Positions 53,143 to 61,391 of a stretch of DNA of 64,000 bases are shown here, piece after piece. Origin of the DNA: Silvimonas soli (lineage in GTDB: Bacteria > Pseudomonadota > Gammaproteobacteria > Burkholderiales > Chitinibacteraceae). Location of the stretch: positions 3,779,001 through 3,843,000 of the forward strand of contig NZ_CP106736.1 in the NCBI RefSeq assembly GCF_030035605.1, in the 5' to 3' direction. Position 1 is the stretch's first letter, and each line of letters begins with the position of its first letter. Under the pieces are notes generated by a model. That model was not told the origin of the DNA. It did not search any database and saw only the letters and a list, made by a program, of their open reading frames with translations. The translations under genes were made by a program, and so were the position numbers.

Positions 53143-54510
53143 ATGAAATCCACCCCGGTCAAAACATGCTCGCCGGGCCGTATCGAAGAAGTCTGGCGCC
53201 GCGAGGTGGCGCGCTTCAACGAGCTGCATCCGGAATCGCTACGTCAGCATCGGCTGGCGGGGCAGCATTTTTTGTTTGGCGTGCCACTGCACTGGATGCA
53301 AGACTGGCCGAGCCCGTCGCCCTTGTTTTTGCGAGAGGCGCAAGGCTCGCGCATTACCTGTGTGGATGGTCTGGAATACGACGACTTCTGCTTGGGCGAT
53401 ACCGGGGCGATGTTCGGGCATACCCCGGCACCGTTGGCGAACATGCTGGCTGGCACCAGCAAAACCGGCCTGACTGCCATGCTGCCATCGGTATCGACCG
53501 CCAGCGTGGGCGAGCGGCTGGCGTGCATGTTTGGTTTGCCATTCTGGCAACTGGCCACCACCGCCAGCGATGCCAATCGCTTTGTGATCCGCTGGGCACG
53601 GGCTATGACCAGGCGCAGCAAGATACTGGTGTTTGATGGCTGTTATCACGGCACCGTGGACGATACGCTGGTTGATCTGGTTGATGGCAAAACTACGGCG
53701 CGCGCCAGTTTGCTGGGGCAGGTGTATGACCTCACCCAGCATTCGGTGAGCGTGCCGTTCAATGATATCGCGGCGGTAAAAGCGGCTTTGGCAACGGGCG
53801 AGATTGCCTGCGTGCTGACCGAACCGGCATTGACCAATTGCGGCATGGTGTTGCCGCAGCCGGGTTTTCTGGAAGCGCTGTCCGCCGCGTGCAAAGAGCA
53901 CGGCACGCTGCTGGCACTGGACGAAACCCACACGCTATCGACCGCGTGGGGCGGTTACGCCAAAGCCTATGGTCTGAGCCCGGATTTTCTGATTGTCGGC
54001 AAAGCCATCGCTGGCGGCGTGCCGTGTGCGGTTTATGGTTTCACCAGCGCGGCCGCCCAACGTATGCGCGATGCCAAGCAAGCTGCGGCGCCGGGACATT
54101 CCGGTATCGGCACCACGCTGGCGGGCAGCCAACTGGCCATGCAGGCGCTGGCGGCGAGTCTGGAGCAGATCATCACCCCGGTGGCCTATGAACAGGCCAT
54201 TGGTGTTGCCAACGGTTTGGCGCAAGGTCTGGAAGAACTGATTCACGGCCATGGTCTGCCGTGGAGTGTGACTCGACTGGGCGCGCGGCTGGAGTTGCAG
54301 TTCTGTGCCACCGCGCCAACAACGGCGGCGCAAGCGGCGGCGGCAGAGAATGATGCGCTCACGGCGGTGCTGCATCTGGGCTTGCTGAACCGGGGTACAC
54401 TGCTGACCCCGTTTCACAACATGATGCTGGCCGGCCCGGCCACCGGCCACGGACAAGTGGCGCGGCTGCTGGCGAATCTGGCCGAAATGCTCACCGAACT
54501 TGGAGCCTGA
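53143..54510 (+). CDS. Class III PLP-dependent aminotransferase, substrate unknown
   Basis: From ATG 53143, 455 residues. The fold-type I aminotransferase features include DGLEYDDFCLGDTGAMFGHTP near the start, ATTASDANRFVIRWARAMT, DGCYHGTVDDTLV, LLALDETHTLSTAWGGYAKAYG and the Schiff-base K287 in FLIVGKAIAGGVPCAVYG. It resembles glutamate-1-semialdehyde-aminomutase-like aminotransferases. GGAG lies 8 nt before the ATG; the longer frame upstream runs through repeats. The next gene begins 1 bp after its stop. A similar aminotransferase/amidotransferase/FAD-oxidase group exists in Pseudomonas aeruginosa (PA0530-PA0534 region, from memory). It probably acts on an omega-amino or guanidino compound. 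Confidence 0.85.
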   Translation: MKSTPVKTCSPGRIEEVWRREVARFNELHPESLRQHRLAGQHFLFGVPLHWMQDWPSPSPLFLREAQGSRITCVDGLEYDDFCLGDTGAMFGHTPAPLANMLAGTSKTGLTAMLPSVSTASVGERLACMFGLPFWQLATTASDANRFVIRWARAMTRRSKILVFDGCYHGTVDDTLVDLVDGKTTARASLLGQVYDLTQHSVSVPFNDIAAVKAALATGEIACVLTEPALTNCGMVLPQPGFLEALSAACKEHGTLLALDETHTLSTAWGGYAKAYGLSPDFLIVGKAIAGGVPCAVYGFTSAAAQRMRDAKQAAAPGHSGIGTTLAGSQLAMQALAASLEQIITPVAYEQAIGVANGLAQGLEELIHGHGLPWSVTRLGARLELQFCATAPTTAAQAAAAENDALTAVLHLGLLNRGTLLTPFHNMMLAGPATGHGQVARLLANLAEMLTELGA

Positions 54511-54511
54511 A

Positions 54512-55261
54512 ATGAGCGCTGCGCCCATCCATTCCAATCGACTGCCCGCACTGGTGATCCAGTTTGCAGGTGACGATCAGCCCGCGTATCTGGGTGCCTG
54601 GCTGGACCGCATCGGGCAGCCTTGGCAACTGGCGGATACGGACAACGGCTTTGTGTTGCCCGCCACACTGGATGGTTTTGGTGGAGTGGCTTTGCTGGGT
54701 GGCGTAATGGGCGCCAATGACGACCTGCCCGCGTTGCGCCAGGCCGAAGCGCTGGTGCGCGATGCGTATGCAAAGGGGATCCCGGTAATCGGCCACTGTC
54801 TGGGCGGCCAGCTTATGGCGCGCGCGCTGGGTGCAACGGTCAGTCAGGGTAAAACGCCCGAAATCGGCTGGACTCCGGTCGTGATTGACGAGATGCCGCT
54901 GGCGCAATACTGGTTTGGCGATGTGACCGAGGCGCACGTCATGCAGTGGCATTACGACACTTTTGCCATTCCGGAAGTTGCGACTCGGCTGGCCGCGAGC
55001 GCGGGCTGTGCCAATCAGGTGTTTGCGCTGGGTGAATTGCACTTGGCCATGCAGTTTCATATTGAGGTCGATCCCGCCAAGATTGCGGCCTGGCTGCAAG
55101 CCAGTGCGGCCGAAGTAATCGCTGAAGCAGGGCAACCCTTTGTGCAAAACTTGGGGCAGATTCACGCGTCCACACGGCATTGCATAGAAGCGAGCCAGCG
55201 CTTGGCCGACCATATTTATCAACGCTGGCACAGTCGATTTGCGGTTAGGGGAGAGGGGTAA
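54512..55261 (+). CDS. Type 1 glutamine amidotransferase (GMP-synthase-like)
   Basis: From ATG 54512, 249 residues of class I amidotransferase fold. Nucleophile C96 in IPVIGHCLGGQLMARALG, and the His/Glu pair in AMQFHIEVD. LLGGVMGANDDLPAL and MQWHYDTFAIP match the free-standing GATase proteins next to polyamine and guanidine genes. As with PuuD, the family often acts as a hydrolase on gamma-glutamyl compounds, so a role in freeing an amino acid from its gamma-glutamyl form is likely but not proven. Translationally close to the aminotransferase (1-bp gap). Confidence 0.85.
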   Translation: MSAAPIHSNRLPALVIQFAGDDQPAYLGAWLDRIGQPWQLADTDNGFVLPATLDGFGGVALLGGVMGANDDLPALRQAEALVRDAYAKGIPVIGHCLGGQLMARALGATVSQGKTPEIGWTPVVIDEMPLAQYWFGDVTEAHVMQWHYDTFAIPEVATRLAASAGCANQVFALGELHLAMQFHIEVDPAKIAAWLQASAAEVIAEAGQPFVQNLGQIHASTRHCIEASQRLADHIYQRWHSRFAVRGEG

Positions 55262-55296
55262 GAAGGAGTTCTCCACCCCGATCTCACCCAAATTAT

Positions 55297-55380
55297 CGTC
55301 ATCCCCGACCTCGGCGGCCCCCTGGCGGGAATGACGAAGTGGAAATGCTACTGGGTAGTGTCCCGGTTTATCGGGACACA
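55297..55380. repeat. dRS3-like inverted repeat and short hairpin repeat copy 3
   Basis: CGTCATCCCCG (55297-55307) with CGGGAATGACG (55327-55337) form an imperfect inverted repeat. CCCGGTTTATCGGGACAC at 55363-55380 is the third copy of the hairpin seen at 8586 and 52927, 26 bp before the ureohydrolase start. Confidence 0.6.
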
Positions 55381-55405
55381 CTTCACCCCTTTCGTTCCGG
55401 GAATA

Positions 55406-56350
55406 ATGATGTCTGACTACGGTTTTGCTTATCTTTCTTCTTCCACTTTTCTGGGCGTACCGCCGCTGCGCGATGCGCCTGAGCGGCCGCTGGGCATTGC
55501 CGGTGTCGCCTACGACGGCGCAGTGACCAATCGCCCCGGCGCACGCTTTGGGCCAGAAGCCATACGCCGCGCCAGCCTGATGCTGTGCGATGGCATTCAC
55601 CCGCACTTCAATGTGTCGCCGGTGGATTTGCTGGCCGATGCCGGCGATCTGCGTACGCCCAATACGTCCATTGAGACCATGCGCGCCGCGCTGGAGCCGC
55701 AGGTCGAGGCACTGATCGCCCAGCGGCGCATGTGCTGGATTGGCGGCGATCACTCGATCACGCTGCCGATCCTGCGCGCATATCGCAAACACTATGGCCG
55801 CCCGCTGGCGCTGCTGCACTTTGATGCGCATTGCGATACCTGGACTGATCACTTTGGTGAGCCTTCCGGCCACGGCACTTGGGTGTACGAAGCGATCACC
55901 GAAGGGCTGGTTGACCCCAAAGCCACTGTGCAGATTGGTATTCGTTCGGCTGGCGTGCGCGAAGCGCGTGAGTATGTGGACGACATGGGCGGCAAGGTCT
56001 GGACTGCCCGTATGTTGCGCGGTCTGGAAAAACCATCCGATCTGCAACCGGTGCTGACCGATATCCGCCAGCGCATCATGGCGCAGGGCAATCTGCCGCT
56101 GTATCTGAGCTGTGATATCGATTGTCTTGATCCGGCGTTTGCGCCGGGCACCGGCACGCCAGAACCGGGCGGCTTGAGTTCCAACCAGGTGTTGACCATC
56201 CTCGAAGAACTGGCCGATCTGCCGTGGGCGGGCATGGACTGTGTGGAAGTCGCCCCGGCGTATGACCACGCTGAACTCACCACCAACATGGCTTCCAATA
56301 TTGTCTGGACCTGGTTGTGCGGGCAGGCCGCGCGGATCAATCAGGTTTGA
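55406..56350 (+). CDS. speB: Agmatinase-family ureohydrolase
   Basis: About 314 residues (ATG 55406 or 55409). The binuclear manganese site of the arginase/agmatinase family is complete: WIGGDHSIT, LHFDAHCDTW and SCDIDCLDPAFAPGTGTPEPGG. It releases urea from a guanidino compound, most simply agmatine to putrescine, which would feed the rest of the island. A 4-guanidinobutyrate substrate (giving GABA) is equally compatible with sequence and context. The longer frame upstream runs through repeats. Confidence 0.9.
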   Translation: MMSDYGFAYLSSSTFLGVPPLRDAPERPLGIAGVAYDGAVTNRPGARFGPEAIRRASLMLCDGIHPHFNVSPVDLLADAGDLRTPNTSIETMRAALEPQVEALIAQRRMCWIGGDHSITLPILRAYRKHYGRPLALLHFDAHCDTWTDHFGEPSGHGTWVYEAITEGLVDPKATVQIGIRSAGVREAREYVDDMGGKVWTARMLRGLEKPSDLQPVLTDIRQRIMAQGNLPLYLSCDIDCLDPAFAPGTGTPEPGGLSSNQVLTILEELADLPWAGMDCVEVAPAYDHAELTTNMASNIVWTWLCGQAARINQV

Positions 56351-56417
56351 GTTTTGAAGCCAGTCGCAGGGTGTGCTGGCAAAGCGCACGGGAATCGCAA
56401 AACAAGAGGACTGCCGC

Positions 56418-57704
56418 ATGGATCAACGTGAAGCCGCAATGGTGCAAAACTCCTGGTACGAGGCCAGCGTCACACGCGAGCCCGACGATCCGGCGTTGCA
56501 AGGCAATATCGACGCCGATGTGTGCATTATCGGCGGCGGTTTCACCGGCCTTTCTACTGCCATTGCTTTGCGCCAGCGCGGTTTGTCTGTGGTAGTGCTG
56601 GAGGCTGAACGAGTTGGGTGGGGCGCCTCCGGGCGCAATGGCGGGCAGGTGCTGGTCGGCTTTGCCAAAGACGAACCGGTGATTAACCAGTTAGGTCCGG
56701 CTGACGCTCGCCGCGCCTGGGATATCTCGGTCGAAGGTGTGAAGTTGCTGCACCGGCGCGTTGAACAATACGACATCGACTGTGATCTGGTGCGCGGTTA
56801 TTTGCACGTGGCCACCTCGCCGCGTAAAGCTCAGGCGCTGGACGCTTGGGTCGAGCAATTGCGAGGTGAATTTGGCTACGAGGCGATCGACAGTATTGCG
56901 CCTGCTGCGGTGCCCAAATGGATTGCCAGCCCGCGCTATGTCGGCGCGGCCAATGATCGGCTCTCCGGGCATATCCACCCGCTCAAGTATTGCCTCGGGC
57001 TGGCTAGAGTGGCGCGGACTGCGGGAGCGCGCATCTACGCTCACAGCAAGGTCATCAAGGTGGAGCGCGGCCCGCAGCCGGTTGTGCGCACCAGCCAGGG
57101 TCAGGTGCGTTGCAAGTTTGTGGTCGCCGCTGGCAATGCGTGGCTGGGCGATCTGCTGCCCAAAGTCACCGCTCGCATCATGCCCGTGCGCTCATTCATC
57201 ATTGCGACCGTGCCGATTGCGCCAGAACTGGCCAACAGCCTGATCCACAATCGCTGCGCAGTGTGCGATACTAATTTCATGATCGATTATTTCCGGCTTT
57301 CGGCGGACAACCGCATGTTGTTTGGCGGGCGTATCAGCAATGGCAAAGCCGACCCGATGGCGCTGATCCCGCAAATGCGCGAACGGCTGGCGGCGGTATT
57401 CCCGCAACTGGCGCAAACCCGTGTCGAATATGCGTGGGGTGGCTTTGTGGATGTCAGCATGAATCGCGCGCCGGATTTTGGCCGGGCAGATGCCAACTTC
57501 TACTATCTGCAAGGCTTCTCCGGCCATGGCGTGGCATTGACCGGCATTGCCGGAGAGATGGTGGCGGATGCCATCGCTGGCCAGGCCGAGCGCTTTGATT
57601 TGTTTGCCCGGCTAAAGCACCACGCTTATCCGGGTGGCCCGGCAATGCACGGTGCCTTGTTGCGCCTGGGCGTGTTGTATCACCAGATGAAAGAACTGGT
57701 TTGA
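56418..57704 (+). CDS. FAD-dependent amine oxidase, second PuuB-like copy
   Basis: A 428-residue DAO-family flavoprotein parallel to PuuB at 49213. FAD motif DVCIIGGGFTGLSTAIALRQRG (about 34-55), EAERVGWGASGRNGGQVLVG and YLQGFSGHGVALTGIAGEMVADAI. Start ATG 56418 follows AGAGGA at 7 nt. The two copies share the whole architecture but differ widely in sequence, so they probably serve different gamma-glutamyl amines or free amines. It ends the second catabolic module; the gene on the other side converges. Confidence 0.9.
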   Translation: MDQREAAMVQNSWYEASVTREPDDPALQGNIDADVCIIGGGFTGLSTAIALRQRGLSVVVLEAERVGWGASGRNGGQVLVGFAKDEPVINQLGPADARRAWDISVEGVKLLHRRVEQYDIDCDLVRGYLHVATSPRKAQALDAWVEQLRGEFGYEAIDSIAPAAVPKWIASPRYVGAANDRLSGHIHPLKYCLGLARVARTAGARIYAHSKVIKVERGPQPVVRTSQGQVRCKFVVAAGNAWLGDLLPKVTARIMPVRSFIIATVPIAPELANSLIHNRCAVCDTNFMIDYFRLSADNRMLFGGRISNGKADPMALIPQMRERLAAVFPQLAQTRVEYAWGGFVDVSMNRAPDFGRADANFYYLQGFSGHGVALTGIAGEMVADAIAGQAERFDLFARLKHHAYPGGPAMHGALLRLGVLYHQMKELV

Positions 57705-57747
57705 ATTGCCAGTTTGGGTGCCGGGCGAGGGTTGGCTGCCGCTGACC

Positions 57748-58737
57748 TCAACCCAGCCGCACATGCGCTGCCCGATGCAGACGATCTTGCACCGCCAGCC
57801 AGGCGGCAGTGTGCGGTGGCAGTTCCAGATAGATGTGTTGATAGCCCTGGCGATCCAGTTGGCGTAAGGCATCGTAAATCTGCCGGGCATAGCCTTCCGG
57901 TTCAGCGGCCAGCGTCAGCACGTCAATGCCGCACACGCCATGATCACGCGGACCGCAAGTCACCAGCACGGCTCGCTCGCCGCGTTCAAAGGCCAGATAG
58001 GCTTCGTTATCTACCGCAGCAGCCGGGCCGGTAATCAGCGGGGTGCGGGGTGAGTAATGCGAATCCAGCAAGCCGGAGACCCGCACTTTGGCGCTATCGG
58101 ATTTCTGGTGATGTTCCAGCGTCAGCCCCAACAGTGATTCGATCGCCTCACGCGGTACGCCGCCGGGGCGCAACAGTGTTGGGTGCTCGCTGACCAGCCC
58201 GACAATGGTTGATTCCACACCCACTTCGCACGGCCCACCATCCAGCACCAGCGGCAGGGCGTCGCCAAACTCATCGCGCACATGTTGGGCAGTAGTGGGG
58301 CTAACGTGACCAAAACGATTGGCCGAAGGTGCTGCCAGTCCGCCACCAAACTGCTTCAGCAACTCATGCGCCAGGGAATGCGACGGCGCGCGCAAACCAA
58401 CGGTATCCTGGCCACCGGTGACGGCGTCGGGCACATGCGGCTGGCGTTGCAAAATCAGCGTGAGTGGGCCGGGCCAGAAGGCTTCAGCCAGTTTGAATGC
58501 GGCGTCCGGGATGTCTTGTGCCCAATCGCTCAGTTGCGCGGCACCGGCGATATGCACAATCACCGGGTGATCGGCTGGGCGGCCTTTCAATTCAAAAATG
58601 CTGCGCACGGCCTGCGGGTTGTCCGCATCTGCTGCCAGGCCGTAAACCGTCTCGGTAGGGATGCCAACCAGCCCGCCAGCCCGCAACTGGGCGATGGCGT
58701 TATCAATCAAGGTTTGCTGGGCGGCGGTAACGGACAT
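57748..58737 (-). CDS. tsaC: Threonylcarbamoyl-AMP synthase, Sua5 type
   Basis: A 329-residue protein with a YrdC domain (GGLVGIPTETVYGLAADADN, then ELKGRPADHPVIVHI, FWPGPLTLIL, VGLRAPSH and GGLAAPSANRFGHVSPTTAQHV) and the extra C-terminal Sua5 domain (HYSPRTPLITGPAAAV onward). It makes threonylcarbamoyl-adenylate from threonine, bicarbonate and ATP for tRNA t6A37 modification. The length marks it as Sua5 rather than the short TsaC/YrdC. It is last in line behind the bufferin genes (44-bp gap). Confidence 0.94.
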   Translation of the reverse strand: MSVTAAQQTLIDNAIAQLRAGGLVGIPTETVYGLAADADNPQAVRSIFELKGRPADHPVIVHIAGAAQLSDWAQDIPDAAFKLAEAFWPGPLTLILQRQPHVPDAVTGGQDTVGLRAPSHSLAHELLKQFGGGLAAPSANRFGHVSPTTAQHVRDEFGDALPLVLDGGPCEVGVESTIVGLVSEHPTLLRPGGVPREAIESLLGLTLEHHQKSDSAKVRVSGLLDSHYSPRTPLITGPAAAVDNEAYLAFERGERAVLVTCGPRDHGVCGIDVLTLAAEPEGYARQIYDALRQLDRQGYQHIYLELPPHTAAWLAVQDRLHRAAHVRLG

Positions 58738-58781
58738 GGCGAGGGGCGGCCTGGTTCAAAGAAGCCGCCCATTATACCGCC

Positions 58782-59252
58782 TCAGCGGCCGAGCCTGGTC
58801 TTGAGCCAGCCATCCACCGATAACAGGCCCATGCCGTGGGTGACCAGAAACAGCAGCAGCGTGCCCCACAGGATGTGATCTTTGACTCCGGCCGCGTCCA
58901 GCGAGGCATGATAAGAGATCAGCGCCACGGCATTGACCACAAACAGACCTGCCGCCGAAAAGCGCCCGGCCAGCCCGATAATCAACAGCGATGACAAGCC
59001 CAGTTCCGCCGTGGTCGACATCACCGCTGCCACTGCGGGTGGCAATACCGGCACTTTGTATTCATCGGCAAACAAGGCCAGCGTGATGTGCCAGTCATGC
59101 AGCTTGGTCAATCCCGACAAGATGAATACCCGCGCCACGTACAACCGCACGGCCAGGTCAAAAACCGGTGCCAGGGTTGCCGCAAGCCAGGTACCCAACG
59201 CGTACAGGCGTCCGAGCGGCGACTGAGCGCAGCTAGCGATAATGCTTTTCAT
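58782..59252 (-). CDS. DoxX family membrane protein of the bufferin cluster
   Basis: A 156-residue inner-membrane protein with four hydrophobic helices. The DoxX signature is in RLYVARVFILSGLTKLHDW (about 36-54), followed by PVLPPAVAAVMSTTAELGLSSLLIIGL. It is 12 bp behind the DUF2063 gene. DoxX proteins are usual members of DUF2282/MNIO operons (GigD in Caulobacter's gold/copper-induced operon, from memory), where they may take part in redox or metal stress in the envelope. Confidence 0.88.
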   Translation of the reverse strand: MKSIIASCAQSPLGRLYALGTWLAATLAPVFDLAVRLYVARVFILSGLTKLHDWHITLALFADEYKVPVLPPAVAAVMSTTAELGLSSLLIIGLAGRFSAAGLFVVNAVALISYHASLDAAGVKDHILWGTLLLFLVTHGMGLLSVDGWLKTRLGR

Positions 59253-59264
59253 GATGGAGTCCTT

Positions 59265-60002
59265 CTACGAGGGTAAGTACAGCGCGGTGACCAGACCGCA
59301 GCCGAACCACTGGGCCAGCGCGGGGCTGGGGTCAAAATCAGCGTGGTTTTGCCAGGCCCTTTCACAGGCCTGATCGATGGATGATCCTGTTAATAACGCT
59401 TGCAAAAAGCTTTGGGTAGCAACATCCACCAGCAGCAGGTCATCGCGCCAGACCAGCACGCTTTCGCCGCCTGCGCTCAAGTTGGCCGGGGCCGCGCCGT
59501 GATGCATGGCGTATATGGCATGAATCGGCCAGTCTGCTGACACCACCAGACTCACGGCAGGATGGAAATCAACCCGTATCTGCCCAAAGCCAGCCGGGTC
59601 CAGCGTTTGCAAGGGCGTTAAATCTGCCGGGAGGATATCGGCAGCGAAATGGGCGCTATGTATGGCCCAATCCAGCCGGGCGACGTCGGGTAAATAGGGC
59701 AATTCGGCAGCGGGCGCAAAGCTGCTGATAAAGCCCGGCAGCGCCGCGCCATCATCATGCAAATTGCCGGAGATGGAAGGCGTTGCGCGAATATAAGCTT
59801 CAGTCAGCGCAACAAAGTATGTTTCTCCAACCAGATCATGCACGGAGGGAAACGCCGATGCCAACGCGCTGCTGCGGTTGGCAATCACGTTGCCACGGTA
59901 ATAGCCCAGATTGGCGCGGGTGGCGTCGGTTACCGGAACTTGCTCATCGTCGCGCGCTTGCAACGCGGCCGCGAACAGGGCGATGGCCTCGTCGTATTTC
60001 AT
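59265..60002 (-). CDS. bufC: DUF2063 protein, partner of the MNIO enzyme (BufC-type)
   Basis: A 245-residue protein. The N-terminal DUF2063 'putative DNA-binding' domain covers about residues 8-100 (FAAALQARDDEQVP, YYRGNVIANRSSALASAFPSVHDLVGETYF, FISSFAPAAELPYLPDVARLDWAIHSAHF). The C-terminal part has an alpha/beta region ending in AWQNHADFDPSPALAQWF. Such proteins work beside MNIO enzymes as precursor-recognising partners (MbnC, BufC). Its ATG overlaps the stop of the MNIO gene (59999-60002), so the two are made together. Confidence 0.88.
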   Translation of the reverse strand: MKYDEAIALFAAALQARDDEQVPVTDATRANLGYYRGNVIANRSSALASAFPSVHDLVGETYFVALTEAYIRATPSISGNLHDDGAALPGFISSFAPAAELPYLPDVARLDWAIHSAHFAADILPADLTPLQTLDPAGFGQIRVDFHPAVSLVVSADWPIHAIYAMHHGAAPANLSAGGESVLVWRDDLLLVDVATQSFLQALLTGSSIDQACERAWQNHADFDPSPALAQWFGCGLVTALYLPS

Positions 60003-60850
60003 GCCGTCACCTCAGCAGGTTGGCTGGCGCGAGCCAGATGCTGGCTGGCCGTGGCATATTCCAGCAGCAATTCGGTCAGTGGCGGGATATGCGTATCGCG
60101 TTCCAGCAATACCGGGCGCGGGCCGATTTGGGCCAGCGTTTGTGCCAGCAATTGCCAGACTTGGTCACTGACGCTGGCACCGTGGGTATCAATCACCACG
60201 CCATCAAACATTTCGTGCCCAGCGATATGGATTTCGCCAATCGCGTGCGTCGGTAGCCGGGCGATTTCAGCTAAAGGATCAATGCCGTGATTAAGCGCAT
60301 TGACCACCATATTGTTGATATCCAGCAAAATGCCACAGCCGGTGCGCTGCACCAGTTCGGCCAGCAATTCGGCTTCGGTGATGGTTTCTTCGGCAAACAC
60401 CACGTAGCTGGAGACGTTCTCCAGCAGAACCGCTCGTTTCAGCCGTTGTTGCAATTGATCGATATTGGCGCACAGATTATCCAGGACACCTGCCAGTCGT
60501 GGCACCGGCAACAAGTCGTTAAAACACTGGCCGTTGTAGCGGTTCCATGCCAGATGTTCTGACACAGCGGCGGGTTCAATTGCGGCAACCAGCGTAGCCA
60601 GTTGCTCCAGATGTCGGGCATCGAGCGGGCCAAGGCTACCCAGCCCCAACCCGACCCCATGCAAGCTGACCGGATAATCTCGGCGAATCTGCGCCAGCAC
60701 TGCCAACGGCGCGCCCCCACCAAAATGGTTTTCGCTATGCACTTCCCACCAGGCAACAGCCTGAGGTTGGGCTAACACGGTCTGGATATGCGGTGAGCGC
60801 AATCCCAGTCCGGCTGCCAGCGGCAAAGTGGTGAGGGCGGGGTGATTCAC
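59999..60850 (-). CDS. bufB: MNIO (DUF692) iron-dependent RiPP-modifying enzyme (BufB-type)
   Basis: A 283-residue TIM-barrel enzyme of the multinuclear non-heme iron oxidative family. Conserved iron-ligand regions are EVHSENHFGGG, SLHGVGLGLG, SEHLAWNRY, VLLENVSSY, LLDINNMVVNALNHG and GEIHIAGHE. In the bufferin system the homologue oxidises cysteines of the DUF2282 precursor to thiooxazole groups that bind copper. GGAG stands 9 nt before the TTG/GTG-proximal ATG at 60850. It is 67 bp from the precursor gene, with a hairpin in the gap. Confidence 0.93.
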   Translation of the reverse strand: MNHPALTTLPLAAGLGLRSPHIQTVLAQPQAVAWWEVHSENHFGGGAPLAVLAQIRRDYPVSLHGVGLGLGSLGPLDARHLEQLATLVAAIEPAAVSEHLAWNRYNGQCFNDLLPVPRLAGVLDNLCANIDQLQQRLKRAVLLENVSSYVVFAEETITEAELLAELVQRTGCGILLDINNMVVNALNHGIDPLAEIARLPTHAIGEIHIAGHEMFDGVVIDTHGASVSDQVWQLLAQTLAQIGPRPVLLERDTHIPPLTELLLEYATASQHLARASQPAEVTA

Positions 60851-60879
60851 AACGATCTCCGGTTGATGATTCTGGGCGC

Positions 60880-60910
60880 GGGTGGAGCAGTGCGGCGCAT
60901 TGATCCACCC
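60880..60910 (-). promoter_or_regulatory. Hairpin between precursor and MNIO genes
   Basis: GGGTGGA (60880-60886) pairs with TCCACCC (60904-60910), with an inner GTGC/GCAT helix. It follows the precursor stop codon by 8 bp on the minus strand and has no T-run. In RiPP operons such hairpins often keep the precursor message in excess of the enzyme message; that function is inferred here. Confidence 0.5.
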
Positions 60911-60917
60911 CGTGTAA

Positions 60918-61184
60918 TTACATGGCCTTGGCTTTGGTCATGCCGCCCATTTTTTCGCAGGTGCCTGCCGGTACATACTTCCAGTCACCAGCATCTTTGT
61001 CTTTGCTGGCCTGCCCGGCACACGCATGGCCGTTACCGGCGCAATCGTTCTGGCCAGCCTTGGCCACGCCGTAACATTTTTCGTTGCCATCGGCTTTGTT
61101 GTCAGCAGCGTGGGCAGACAGGGCAATACCGCAGGTCATGACAGCAGCGAGGGCGGAAGCGATGAAGCGTTGTTTTTGATCCAT
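60918..61184 (-). CDS. bufA: Bufferin precursor, DUF2282 family
   Basis: An 88-residue exported peptide. The Sec signal (MDQKQRFIASALAAVMTCGIALSAHA) is cut about residue 26. The core has four spaced cysteines: C37 in EKCYGVAKAG, C48 in NDCAG, C55 in HACAG and C76 in GTCEKMGG, which is the DUF2282/BufA1 pattern. In Caulobacter the equivalent peptide is modified by BufBC and guards against copper in the periplasm. AGGAG lies 7 nt before the ATG. First gene of bufA-bufB-bufC-doxX on the minus strand; a tetR gene diverges from it. Confidence 0.92.
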   Translation of the reverse strand: MDQKQRFIASALAAVMTCGIALSAHAADNKADGNEKCYGVAKAGQNDCAGNGHACAGQASKDKDAGDWKYVPAGTCEKMGGMTKAKAM

Positions 61185-61361
61185 GGTGTATCTCCTGAAG
61201 TTGGTTGAGGTGCTTTAAACAGGCCAGTAAGTGGGGCCTTGCAACTTTGGTCGGGGCCATTTTTGATTCATTACAGCATGATCGAAAATTTTTTTAATGA
61301 CAGCGCAAACTGCTGGATAGCGGCCCTTGCTCAGGTGTGCCCGGCAGCGTACTCTCAATTG

Positions 61362-61377
61362 TTCCGATCGTTCGATA
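61362..61377. promoter_or_regulatory. TetR-type operator candidate upstream of tetR
   Basis: TTCCGATCGTTCGATA matches 13 of 16 positions of the perfect palindrome TACCGAACGTTCGGTA before the GST gene (62591-62606). It ends 14 bp before the tetR start, suggesting autoregulation by the same repressor. Confidence 0.55.
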
Positions 61378-61391
61378 CACAAGCCGCCGCC

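Noticed and set aside
54491..56419. Minus-strand open frame of 642 codons opposite the amidotransferase and ureohydrolase genes
   Set aside because: It spans two well-supported genes in antisense and reads through an intergenic repeat; composition is that of a shadow.
49213..57704. Idea that the two PuuB-like genes are a recent duplication
   Set aside because: They share motifs, but their sequences differ throughout and the flanking genes are unrelated, so an old divergence or separate acquisition is more likely.
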